Shown here one piece after another: positions 17,871-25,726 of a stretch of DNA of 64,000 bases. Location: positions 62,001 through 126,000 of the forward strand of contig NZ_VIGH01000001.1 in NCBI RefSeq assembly GCF_006704125.1. The letters are read 5' to 3'. The position numbers and the translations under genes were made by a program. Numbering within the stretch: position 1 is the stretch's first letter; every line of letters begins with the position of its first letter. The notes under the pieces were generated by a model, which saw nothing but the letters and a program-made list of their open reading frames with translations, made no database searches and had not been told where the DNA came from. Origin of the DNA: Rhodococcus spelaei (lineage in GTDB: Bacteria > Actinomycetota > Actinomycetes > Mycobacteriales > Mycobacteriaceae).

Positions 17871-18371
17871 ATGTCCACTGCGGTCATCGTCGAGCAGTCA
17901 CGCGCGATTCCGGTCACGCTCCAGCGAGCCTTCGACCTGACACTGCCGATCCCGCTGACCGCGATCTTCTCCCGACGTTACGGCCTGCTGCCGCCGATCA
18001 AACAGATCCGCGGACAGGACGGGATCTGGGGCAACGTCGGACAGTCACGCACAGTCGTCACCACTGACGGCGGAACGATGCAGGAGGTGCTGACCGAGGT
18101 CGATGCCCCGCACTCGTTCAGCTACCGACTGAGCGACATCACCGGTCCGCTGCGGCCGCTGGTCGACACCATCGACGGATGTTGGGAGTTCGCGCCGAGC
18201 GGCACCGGAACCCTGATCACCTGGCGATGGGCCCTGCACCCGAAGGGTCTCGGTGCGCCCGTCATGCCCCTGATCACCCCGATGTGGCGCGGCTACGCCA
18301 GGCAGGCATTGGAGCAGCTGTCCGGGCAACTCCTCACGTCGGACTCGGCCGAGCGCTCGCCCGGCGCCTAG
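17871..18371 (+). CDS. SRPBCC/START-like protein
   Basis: A 166-residue single-domain protein of the polyketide cyclase/SRPBCC superfamily, which forms a helix-grip pocket for hydrophobic ligands. The usual start is seen (VIVEQSRAIPVTLQRAFDLT), followed by a strand-rich middle (TVVTTDGGTMQEVLTEVDAP, SFSYRLSDITG) and the long C-terminal helix (MWRGYARQALEQLSGQL). Function and ligand are unknown. It stands alone, divergent from the broken methyltransferase gene and followed by a bidirectional terminator. Confidence 0.8.
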   Translation: MSTAVIVEQSRAIPVTLQRAFDLTLPIPLTAIFSRRYGLLPPIKQIRGQDGIWGNVGQSRTVVTTDGGTMQEVLTEVDAPHSFSYRLSDITGPLRPLVDTIDGCWEFAPSGTGTLITWRWALHPKGLGAPVMPLITPMWRGYARQALEQLSGQLLTSDSAERSPGA

Positions 18372-18390
18372 GTCGGCCGCTGCAACGAAA

Positions 18391-18427
18391 ATGCCTGTGG
18401 CCCCGCAGGATGCGGTGCCACAGGCGT
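18391..18427. terminator. Bidirectional terminator between convergent genes
   Basis: The stem GCCTGTGGC/GCCACAGGC (18393-18401 with 18417-18425) is extended by A/T pairs outside and CCGCA/TGCGG inside. Flanking AAAA and TTT runs serve both directions. Confidence 0.8.
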
Positions 18428-18443
18428 TTCGGTTCAGCTCAGG

Positions 18444-19709
18444 TCAAGCGTTCTGGTTGGCCTTCTCCAGAATCAGGTACTGCGCGGAGATCTGCTGGTC
18501 TGCGTCCTTCTTGTTGTCGAGTGCGTGAGCCTCACCGACGTAACGGCCCTTGACGACGAGGCAGTAGTCGGCAGTGCCCTGGACAGTGTCCTGAGTGACG
18601 CACGTGGCGTTCGAGAGGCCCTGCGGGGACGGCGCATCCGCGAAGCCCTGGGACTTGAGGTCGTTGATCCACTCGTCGAAGATCCGCTGGGCGCCGGCGT
18701 CGTCCTTGGCTCGATAGACGACGGTCTTGGCGACGGCGTTGTGCTGGGATCCGGTTTCGGTGAGTACCCGGTAGGTCAGCGGCGGGTTGATCGAGCGGTG
18801 CGCCATACCCCGCGGACCGTAGGCGGCCATGTCGTCGCCGAACTGCGCCTCCATCGCGTCCTGCTCCGGGATCGCGTAGATCAAGACTTTCCCCTGGTCC
18901 ATCATCGGCCGCTCCGCCGTCTTGCCACCGTTCTGCTCCTTGGTGGGCTGGGCCGGGAACTTGTCGATCAGCGGCGCCTGCAGATCCAACGCCTTCGCCA
19001 CCGTCTTCGCGGTCCAGTCCTTTTCTGCAGCAGGCGCTTTCGCCCAGGTGTAGATCAGGTAGTCGCCGTGCGGCGTGAAGGCGTTGACGGACACCTCGGG
19101 GCCGGCGAGGTAGCGGCTCTCCGAAGTGGACACGAGCGTGTTGGGCAGGATGTCGATGGTTTCGGGTGTCTTGACCCCTGCCCCGGTGTCGACGGTGGTG
19201 AGCTGTGTGTGGATCTCTCGCGCGGCCTTGGCGGCGTCCTGCGCGTTGTTGAACCGCAGCACCGCGTGCAGCACCGACTTGGAGGGATCGGTGTTGGTGG
19301 CGGTCGGGGTGCTCGCGTTCGTTTGGTAGCCGTAGAGCATCTTGTCGTTGGCGAGGATGTCGGCGGCCTCGGACGAGATGCTCCGAAACTCCTTGCCGCT
19401 ACGCAGAACCTTCCCCGGAGTTCCCGGCGACGTCAGCTGCGCGTCAATCTCGAAGGGGACGATGGTGAACTCGGCCAGTCGCTGGCCCTCGACCTCGACG
19501 ATCGTCGCGTCTGTGGCCCGCCCGAACTCGGGGGCCGGACTGGTCGGGTAGCTGCCGGTGTCGAGGGCTGCGGGGTCCACCGCCGCGGCGGAGGCGTCGC
19601 CGCCGGACTTGGCGGTCGGCTGATCGTCGGCGGTGTCGCTGCAGCCGGCCAGCAGCACCCCCGCACAGAGCACGGCCGCGGCCCGCGGCATCCATGTCGT
19701 CGTTCGCAC
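18444..19709 (-). CDS. Lipoprotein of the DUF7373-like actinobacterial family
   Basis: A 421-residue exported lipoprotein with lipobox LLAGC-SDT near residue 24 after a short basic N-region and a hydrophobic run. The mature part is soluble; segments such as DTGSYPTSPAPEFG and the VNAFTPHGDYLIYTW region resemble a Nocardia/Mycobacterium lipoprotein family of unknown role. The GTG start at 19709 has AAAGGAC upstream. Its promoter at 19778-19809 is the minus-strand copy of the ECF promoter shared by the 23-26 kb genes, so it probably belongs to the same regulon although it is transcribed away from it. Two Cys pairs in the C-terminal third fit an extracytoplasmic location. Confidence 0.82.
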   Translation of the reverse strand: MRTTTWMPRAAAVLCAGVLLAGCSDTADDQPTAKSGGDASAAAVDPAALDTGSYPTSPAPEFGRATDATIVEVEGQRLAEFTIVPFEIDAQLTSPGTPGKVLRSGKEFRSISSEAADILANDKMLYGYQTNASTPTATNTDPSKSVLHAVLRFNNAQDAAKAAREIHTQLTTVDTGAGVKTPETIDILPNTLVSTSESRYLAGPEVSVNAFTPHGDYLIYTWAKAPAAEKDWTAKTVAKALDLQAPLIDKFPAQPTKEQNGGKTAERPMMDQGKVLIYAIPEQDAMEAQFGDDMAAYGPRGMAHRSINPPLTYRVLTETGSQHNAVAKTVVYRAKDDAGAQRIFDEWINDLKSQGFADAPSPQGLSNATCVTQDTVQGTADYCLVVKGRYVGEAHALDNKKDADQQISAQYLILEKANQNA

Positions 19710-19777
19710 CTGAGGTGTCCTTTCGTCGTCCCGCACGGCGATCCTTGTTGCTCGTCGCGGCGGGGTGATGTCCTCAG

Positions 19778-19809
19778 GTTGGATGCGCACTCAGGACCGA
19801 AAGGTTCCC
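19778..19809 (-). promoter_or_regulatory. ECF-type promoter, copy 1 (lipoprotein gene)
   Basis: On the minus strand this reads GGGAACCTTT-N12-CGCATCCAAC. It is identical in layout to the copies at 23219, 23492 and 25644, and GGAAC is a typical ECF -35 element. The expected transcript start is about 60 bases before the lipoprotein start codon. Confidence 0.8.
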
Positions 19810-19942
19810 ACCCCGCGACAAGGTGACCTGCCTCACAGCGCGCCGCAAGGTGGGTGCGCCCTGCACGCGGCAGCGGTTGGCGGGCCGCGTTAGTGTCTGA
19901 TCCGCACCGGTGGCCACCCGGCGCGCACCCGGGGAGGCGATC

Positions 19943-21787
19943 GTGGACACCGAAGCACCGCCGAACTCCGTCGCGTCACCGGCCCAACGCGCCGACGCGC
20001 TGTTGGGCTCGATCACCGAGAAGATCCTGCGCCGCTTCGGCTACGACGCACTCAGCGACCTGGCCACCCAGCGCGCCTCCGGCGCCGGGCAGACCCGCTC
20101 CGTGGTGGTCGTCGGCGAGGTCAAACGCGGCAAGAGTTCCCTGGTCAACGCCCTCGTCGGGTGGCGCGGCGCCTCCCCGGTCGGGGTGGACGTGACCACG
20201 TCGACGACGATCGCGCTCGGGAACGCGACCGACGAGCAGCCCGGCGGGACCGCGCAACTGCTGTTCCCCGACCGCACCGAACAGATCCCCCACGCCGAAC
20301 TGGCCGACTGGGTGTCCTGCGAAGGCGCCCATGTCCTCGACCCCCGCGTCGAGATGTTGCCGACCCGGGCGATCGTCCCGGTCACCGACAGCCGTCTCGG
20401 GGAGGTGGCGGTGCTCGACACGCCCGGCGTCGGCGGCTTGGACCCCGCCTATGCGGCGCTGGCGTCGGCGTCCGCGGCGCAGGCGTGCGTGCTGGTGATC
20501 GTGTGCGACGCCAGCACCCCGATCACCGCGCCGGAGATGGCGTTCATCCGCGAGACCGGATCCTCTCTCGAGGCGCTGATCGTCGTGGTGACCAAGACCG
20601 ACAAGAACGTGCGCCGCTGGAAGCCGATCGTCGAGGAGAACCGGGCGCTGCTGCGGGCGCATCTGGGCCGCGACGTGCCCGTGCTGGGGGTGTCCAGTCT
20701 GCGGGCGGTCGCCGCCGCGGAGATGCCGCCGGGTCACGGCCGCGACCTGGCCGAGGAACGGTCCGGGATCGTCGAACTGCGCTCGCTGATCCACACCAAA
20801 CTCGCGGTCGCCGAGGATCTTCCGACGGCCAACGGGCTACGGACCGCCGTCGAGGGGCTGCGCACCCTGGCCGCGGACATGACCACCCAGATCGACGCGG
20901 CCACCAATGGTGCACAGGTCATCCCGGACCTGACGAGCCAGCTCGAGGAACTGCAGTCGCTCAAGGACCACTCCCAGCAGTGGGAGTTGCATCTGCAGCG
21001 TGATCTGACCCTGATTCGGCAGAACGCCACCGACGAGCTCGACCGCAGCCTCGATCAGGTGCGGGAGAAGTGGACCGCCGCCGTCAACAAGAACGGCATG
21101 GCTGTGCTGCGCAAGAACCCGCAGCACTTCACCGCCGAGATGGAACGTGACTTCCAGGCGGCGATGGCCGGGTCGATCACCGTCTTCCTCGAACAGCTCC
21201 ACGACAGGATCGTCGCGCCCCGGTTCGACTCCGAGGTGGTGTGGAACGAGATCGCGCAGCAGGTCCTCGCGACGCTGGCAGACCGCAAACTCGAAACCCA
21301 CCAGGTCACGGGCAAACGCCAGGGGCTGCTGGACCCGTCGATGATCACCATGGGGGTGATGGGTTCGTCGATGCTCGGCGGCCTGATCGGCGTGACCGCC
21401 CTCGTCGGGGTCGGTGCCGTCGTCGGCGTCGCCTGGGTCGGGTTCAACCTCGGTTTCAAGGCGATGCGTGCCGGCAAGACGAACCTGCTGTCGTGGATGC
21501 GTGAGACGATCGGCACCACCAAGACCACCACCGCCCGCAGCCTCGACTCCGCCCTCGCGCTGGCGCGGCCCGAGATCGTCATCCGCTACCGCGACCATCT
21601 CAAGACCTCGATCGAGCACCTTCAGAAACAGATCAAGGACGCCGAAGAGATCACCCGGACCGACAAGGCGACCCGCGAGAAGAAGCTCACCCGACTCCAG
21701 GGCAACCTGAAGGTGGTCACCGACAACATCACCCGCGCCGAGGCCCTGATCGGCGAACTCACCACGGCCAGTGGGGGGATTCGATGA
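19943..21787 (+). CDS. Dynamin-like GTPase, IniA-like
   Basis: A 614-residue dynamin-family GTPase. P-loop GEVKRGKSSLVNAL is near residue 57, switch TTSTTIALG near 86, G3 LDTPGVGGLD near 158, and G4 VVTKTDKN near 215. A long helical region follows, with a hydrophobic hairpin (MGVMGSSMLGGLIGVTALVG to VGVAWVGFNLGF, about 471-508) that can insert in membranes, and a coiled-coil C-terminus. Mycobacterial IniA, a bacterial dynamin induced by cell-wall drugs, has the same order and size. The GTG at 19943 follows GGGGAGG. It overlaps the next GTPase gene by four bases. No ECF promoter is seen directly upstream. Confidence 0.85.
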   Translation: MDTEAPPNSVASPAQRADALLGSITEKILRRFGYDALSDLATQRASGAGQTRSVVVVGEVKRGKSSLVNALVGWRGASPVGVDVTTSTTIALGNATDEQPGGTAQLLFPDRTEQIPHAELADWVSCEGAHVLDPRVEMLPTRAIVPVTDSRLGEVAVLDTPGVGGLDPAYAALASASAAQACVLVIVCDASTPITAPEMAFIRETGSSLEALIVVVTKTDKNVRRWKPIVEENRALLRAHLGRDVPVLGVSSLRAVAAAEMPPGHGRDLAEERSGIVELRSLIHTKLAVAEDLPTANGLRTAVEGLRTLAADMTTQIDAATNGAQVIPDLTSQLEELQSLKDHSQQWELHLQRDLTLIRQNATDELDRSLDQVREKWTAAVNKNGMAVLRKNPQHFTAEMERDFQAAMAGSITVFLEQLHDRIVAPRFDSEVVWNEIAQQVLATLADRKLETHQVTGKRQGLLDPSMITMGVMGSSMLGGLIGVTALVGVGAVVGVAWVGFNLGFKAMRAGKTNLLSWMRETIGTTKTTTARSLDSALALARPEIVIRYRDHLKTSIEHLQKQIKDAEEITRTDKATREKKLTRLQGNLKVVTDNITRAEALIGELTTASGGIR

Positions 21788-23196
21788 CCGCACCGCCGTT
21801 CGATCCGGTTCGCGCCGGCCTCGACCGGGGCCTGCACGCGCTCGCCGCGCTCGGTCCGGACCTGGCCGCCCACGCCAACCGCATCGGCGCGATCTTGTGG
21901 TCACCGCCGCGGATCGTGGTCGTCGGCCGCCTGAAGGCAGGCAAGTCCACCCTGGTGAATGCGTTGATCGGGGCGCCGGTCGCAGAGACCGCCGCACTCG
22001 AGGCCACCAGCGTCGTGGCCGTCTACCAGGACGGGGCGCCGGCCCGCGCCGAGATGGTCCTTCTCGACGGCAACCGGCGGCCGGTCGAGACGGTCCGCGG
22101 TCAGGTCACCGCCCTGCCGGTTCCACCGGAAGATGTTGCGTACCTGCACCGGTGGCTGCCGTCGGCGGCGATCCGCGACTACACCCTCGTCGACACCCCC
22201 GGCCTGGCGACGCTGACCACGGAGAACGAGGCCCGCACCCACCGGGTGCTGATCGACGGGTTCGAGCAGACCCGCACCGCGTCCGTCGACGCCGACGCTG
22301 CGGTCTTTCTGTTCGATTCGACTCCGCGGGCCGACGAGATGGCGTTCCTGGCCCAGCTCGGGTTCACCCCGCTGACCACGCTCGGCGTGCTCTCCCGGGC
22401 GGACGGATTCGGCGAGGGCGCGCTCGGTGTCCGCAATCCTCTCGAGCACGCGGCCGAGCATGCGGCCACGCTCGCCGCCCAGCTGCGCGGCACCGTGATG
22501 ACGGTGATGCCGATCGCCGGCCTGCTCGCCGAGACCTCCCACACCGGCTCCCTGACCGAGAACGACGCCCGCGCCCTGGCGGCACTGTCCGGGATCGGGG
22601 CGTTCGACCTGCTGGACCTGCTCGACTCCGACGATCCGGCACCGGTGCCGTCGGAGGTGCGTGGCCGGCTGGTCGACCTGCTCGGCGAGTACGGGATGAT
22701 CCACGGCCGCACTGTCGCCGCCAGTGGTGCTGCGGCACTGAACGAGTGGCTCGTCGCGCAGTCCGGGGTGCCGGCACTGCGCAGCGTCCTGACCCACCAC
22801 CTCGGCGCGTTCGCCGGGGTCCGCCGGGCCCGCCGCATCATCGGCGAACTCGACCAGCTCGCCTACACCCACCCGGCACGCGACCAGATCCGTGCCGTCA
22901 CCGACCAGGTGCGCTCCGATCCCGCCCTGCACACCGTGGTGCTGTTCGAGCACCTCGAGGCGATGCTCGCCGCCGACCCGGCCTCCCCGGTCACCGAGGA
23001 ACTGCGACAACTGGTCGAACAGCCCACTGCGACCGGCAAACTCGGACTCCCCCCGGACGCGACCGCCGACCAGGTCCGGGTTCAGGCGCAGCAGAAGCTC
23101 GCCTGGGCACACACCCAGGCCCTGTCCACGATGACTGCCGCGGAGGACGCCGCCCTCGTCGTCCTCATCCGCACCTACGGCCTGCTCGCCCGCTGA
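21784..23196 (+). CDS. Dynamin-like GTPase partner, IniC-like
   Basis: A 470-residue GTPase. P-loop VVGRLKAGKSTLVNALIG is near residue 43, G3 LVDTPGLATLT near 140, and VLSRADGFGEG takes the place of G4 near 205. There is no clear membrane hairpin, unlike its partner. Its ATG lies inside the IniA-like stop region (ATGA), so the two are translationally coupled, like the iniA-iniC pair of mycobacteria; bacterial dynamins often work as unequal pairs. The predicted role is membrane remodelling or repair under envelope stress, by family analogy. Confidence 0.85.
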   Translation: MTAPPFDPVRAGLDRGLHALAALGPDLAAHANRIGAILWSPPRIVVVGRLKAGKSTLVNALIGAPVAETAALEATSVVAVYQDGAPARAEMVLLDGNRRPVETVRGQVTALPVPPEDVAYLHRWLPSAAIRDYTLVDTPGLATLTTENEARTHRVLIDGFEQTRTASVDADAAVFLFDSTPRADEMAFLAQLGFTPLTTLGVLSRADGFGEGALGVRNPLEHAAEHAATLAAQLRGTVMTVMPIAGLLAETSHTGSLTENDARALAALSGIGAFDLLDLLDSDDPAPVPSEVRGRLVDLLGEYGMIHGRTVAASGAAALNEWLVAQSGVPALRSVLTHHLGAFAGVRRARRIIGELDQLAYTHPARDQIRAVTDQVRSDPALHTVVLFEHLEAMLAADPASPVTEELRQLVEQPTATGKLGLPPDATADQVRVQAQQKLAWAHTQALSTMTAAEDAALVVLIRTYGLLAR

Positions 23197-23218
23197 CCGC
23201 TACCGACGTGACCGAGGC

Positions 23219-23250
23219 GGGAACCTTTGTGCCGTCGACGCGCATCCAAC
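23219..23250 (+). promoter_or_regulatory. ECF-type promoter, copy 2 (35-residue membrane protein)
   Basis: GGGAACCTTT-N12-CGCATCCAAC, 22 bases after the IniC-like stop codon and 39 bases before the small ORF. It has the same elements and spacing as the three other copies in the cluster. Confidence 0.8.
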
Positions 23251-23289
23251 TGTTCGACCTGACAGTTCATGCACGAAGCGGAGAATCCG

Positions 23290-23397
23290 ATGACCACCGC
23301 AGCGCGTGTGCGATCGTACGCCGACATCGTCGCGGCGCCGTTGATCGGACTGGTGTGGGCGATCGGGTTCGCGCTCGTGGACGAAGTGCTCACCTGA
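23290..23397 (+). CDS. Small single-pass membrane protein, 35 residues
   Basis: The ORF encodes MTTAARVRSYADIV, then the hydrophobic run AAPLIGLVWAIGFALV and a short acidic DEVLT tail. One helix of about 18 residues can span the membrane. A ribosome-site-like GCGGAG lies upstream. It has its own ECF-type promoter 39 bases before the ATG and is followed by the next ECF promoter, so it is a complete small transcription unit between the dynamin pair and the Hsp70-like gene. I know no family. It could modulate a membrane partner, as many stress-induced small membrane proteins do; that is inference. Confidence 0.6.
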   Translation: MTTAARVRSYADIVAAPLIGLVWAIGFALVDEVLT

Positions 23398-23491
23398 CAT
23401 CCGTGCGGTGTCCGGTCGTGGAATTTCCCCGTGCGATGATGCCGCCTGGCCAACAAGGTTTGTGGGGGGGATTGGCCGGACGCAAACGGCC

Positions 23492-23523
23492 GGGAACCTT
23501 TCGCGCTCCCCCGCGCATCTAAC
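23492..23523 (+). promoter_or_regulatory. ECF-type promoter, copy 3 (Hsp70-like unit)
   Basis: GGGAACCTTT-N12-CGCATCTAAC, 35 bases before the 23-codon leader ORF that overlaps the Hsp70-like gene. It differs from the other copies by one base in the -10 region (T for C). Confidence 0.8.
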
Positions 23524-23558
23524 GAGTCGACCGACTGTTGTGGAAGGACCGAACAAAA

Positions 23559-23630
23559 ATGAGCCTGCGCCCCGTGTGCCCGTGCCCGCCCCCGACCTCG
23601 CCTCGGGGCATCGCGAAGGGCGGCCTCTGA
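23559..23630 (+). CDS. Short leader ORF (23 codons) coupled to the Hsp70-like gene
   Basis: ATG at 23559 after GAAGGACC encodes MSLRPVCPCPPPTSPRGIAK and three more residues. Its TGA shares one base with the Hsp70-like ATG (TGATG). The peptide has two Cys and several consecutive Pro codons, which can slow ribosomes. It may be a leader that couples or regulates translation of the Hsp70-like gene; the peptide itself may have no function. Confidence 0.4.
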   Translation: MSLRPVCPCPPPTSPRGIAKGGL

Positions 23631-25531
23631 TGTCGTCACGTGAGTGGGTGCTCGGCATCGACTTCGGAACCTCCAACACCGCCGCGGCCCACACCGGCCC
23701 GGTGTCCGGGTCGGTCGAGTCGCTGCAGCTGAGCCACAACCGCACCACCATGTCGTCCGCGGTGTTCGTCGAGTCCCCGGACCGCATCGAGGTCGGGGAC
23801 GTCGCGACCGATCGGGCCGAATCCAACCCGGCCGCGTTCATGCCGTCCCCGAAACGGGTCATCGCCCAGGGCATGGTCAACGTCAACGGCTACGACATGC
23901 CGGCGTCGGTGCCGGTCGCGGCGGTGCTCGACTCCGTGATGTCGCGGGCCACCGGCGCGCACGGGGGCAAGGCACCGGCGGAACTGGTCCTCACGCACCC
24001 GGAGGCGTGGTCGCCGAGGGAGATCCAGGTCCTTCTCGACGCCGCCGCGCAACTCGGGCTCGACGCCTCGAAGATCACCACCGTCTCCGAGCCGCGCGCT
24101 GCGGCGCACTACTACACGCGGGCGAACACCCTCGCCCCCGGCGCGAGGATCGCCGTGTTCGACTTCGGTGGCGGCACCCTCGACATCGCCGTCCTCGAGG
24201 CGAACGAGGCGGGGACCTTCGACATCGTCGCCGCCCGCGGCGACAACGGGCTCGGCGGCAAGAATCTCGACGCCTACCTGCGTCGGTGGGTCGACCAGCA
24301 ACTCGACGTCCGTGACCCGGAGATGCTCGGATTCCTGCGCACCCGGGCGCCGATGGACGTGCGGTACGCGCTCGACGACTCGATCCGCCGGGCGAAGGAA
24401 CTGCTCTCGGAAGCGCCGTCGGCGACGATCACCGTCACCGGGGAGGGACGCACCGAGAAGTTCCAGATCACCCGCGAGGAGTTCGAGGAACTGATCACCC
24501 CGACCCTCGACAAGGCCACCGCCCTCACCCGCGCGACCCTGGCCGACGCCCATATCACCGCCCCCGACCAGCTCGAGGCGCTGTACCTGACCGGCGGCAG
24601 CAGCAGGATCCCGCTCGTGCACGAACGGCTCGCCGAGCTCGGCCCGATCGCCACCCTCGACGACCCCAAAACCGTTGTCGCCCAGGGCGCACTCGCGGCC
24701 GCTGCGCCGATCGTGCGCGGCCTCGGCGGCACACCCGCCGCGGCGCCGGCCGCACCCGCTCCCGCCACCGCACCGATCCACCCGCCCCAGACCGCCAGTC
24801 AGCCCTGGGCTCCGCAGGCCGGTACCCCGAATACCGCGCACGGAGGGTGGCAGCAGCCGACCACGACCGCCGGCGCCGGCGCGGGGAGCAAGAAGAAGTG
24901 GGGACTGGTCGCGGCCGCCGCCGTCGTGGTCCTCGCCGTCGGTGGCGGTGTCGCCGCCTTCGCACTCAAGGGCGGCGGCGACAACCCACCCAGGAACGCC
25001 GCGGCCACCGAGCTGAACACCGCCGGCGCGCAGGGCACCGACGCGACATCCTCCGGTGACCCGGCATTGTCCGGCGACAGCAGCGCAGGCACCCCGCCGA
25101 CGACGAAAGAGACTGTCGTCGCGGCACTTCCGCCGGCACTGCGCAGCGAACTCGACGCCTGCAAGACCGTCGGGGAAACGGAGAACGGCGGCATGAAACT
25201 GAATTGCCCGATCAAGAAGGGCAGCGCACTGACGGCCGGTGTCTTCACTGGCGACTACGCATCGGTCATCGTGTCGGTCGACACCCGTGCGGCGAAGAAG
25301 TCGGTCACGGGTCTGCGGCAGGGCGTCCAGAACGACACCGCCGTCGCCGACAACGTGCTCGTCGAGAACACCGCCCGCACCGCCGCAGCGCACATCGACG
25401 GCCCGATCGGCGAGAACAGCTACTCGTTTACGTACGCCAACAGCTCCACCGGCGTGATGGCGTCCTCGACGACCCTCAAGGGCCTCGACGGCGCCAAGAC
25501 CTTCCTGACCCGAGCCGGACTGATCAACTAG
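23630..25531 (+). CDS. Membrane-anchored Hsp70-like ATPase with extracytoplasmic C-terminal domain
   Basis: A 633-residue protein. Residues about 7-370 form an Hsp70/actin-like nucleotide-binding domain: phosphate-1 GIDFGTSNTA, phosphate-2 FDFGGGTLDIAVL near 178, and adenosine motif LTGGSSRIPLV near 320. The DnaK substrate-binding domain is missing. Instead there is a Pro/Ala-rich linker, one transmembrane helix (KKKWGLVAAAAVVVLAVGGG, about 420-446) and a 185-residue outer domain with a Cys pair (LDACKT...LNCPI). It may sense or transmit envelope state across the membrane. It is driven by ECF promoter copy 3, preceded by a coupled leader ORF and ended by a strong terminator. Hsp70-fold identity is firm; the role is inferred. 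Confidence 0.85.
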   Translation: MSSREWVLGIDFGTSNTAAAHTGPVSGSVESLQLSHNRTTMSSAVFVESPDRIEVGDVATDRAESNPAAFMPSPKRVIAQGMVNVNGYDMPASVPVAAVLDSVMSRATGAHGGKAPAELVLTHPEAWSPREIQVLLDAAAQLGLDASKITTVSEPRAAAHYYTRANTLAPGARIAVFDFGGGTLDIAVLEANEAGTFDIVAARGDNGLGGKNLDAYLRRWVDQQLDVRDPEMLGFLRTRAPMDVRYALDDSIRRAKELLSEAPSATITVTGEGRTEKFQITREEFEELITPTLDKATALTRATLADAHITAPDQLEALYLTGGSSRIPLVHERLAELGPIATLDDPKTVVAQGALAAAAPIVRGLGGTPAAAPAAPAPATAPIHPPQTASQPWAPQAGTPNTAHGGWQQPTTTAGAGAGSKKKWGLVAAAAVVVLAVGGGVAAFALKGGGDNPPRNAAATELNTAGAQGTDATSSGDPALSGDSSAGTPPTTKETVVAALPPALRSELDACKTVGETENGGMKLNCPIKKGSALTAGVFTGDYASVIVSVDTRAAKKSVTGLRQGVQNDTAVADNVLVENTARTAAAHIDGPIGENSYSFTYANSSTGVMASSTTLKGLDGAKTFLTRAGLIN

Positions 25532-25546
25532 CAGGACCGCTCGACC

Positions 25547-25581
25547 GAAGGCCGCCGACCCACACCGGGTCGGCGGCCTTC
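25547..25581. terminator. Intrinsic terminator after the Hsp70-like gene
   Basis: A perfect 15-base stem GAAGGCCGCCGACCC (25547-25561 with 25567-25581) with a 5-base loop starts 15 bases after the stop codon. Confidence 0.85.
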
Positions 25582-25643
25582 GCCGTCCGTGAGCTGGCGT
25601 TTCCGCACGATTCCGTCCGCTCGGAAACTTCTTTCGAACTCGC

Positions 25644-25675
25644 GGGAACCTTTCCCGTCGCTCGCCGCATCCAAC
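25644..25675 (+). promoter_or_regulatory. ECF-type promoter, copy 4 (calcium-binding-repeat protein)
   Basis: GGGAACCTTT-N12-CGCATCCAAC, 51 bases before the start codon of the Asp-rich repeat protein. The spacing is identical to the other three copies. Confidence 0.8.
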
Positions 25676-25726
25676 TACCAACAAGCGATCGAGACCCGCC
25701 GACGAAGACCAAGTGAGGACAAGACG

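Noticed and set aside
19810-19942. An ECF promoter copy for the IniA-like gene
   Set aside because: No GGGAACC or CGCATC element is present on the plus strand before the GTG; the nearby copy points the other way toward the lipoprotein gene.
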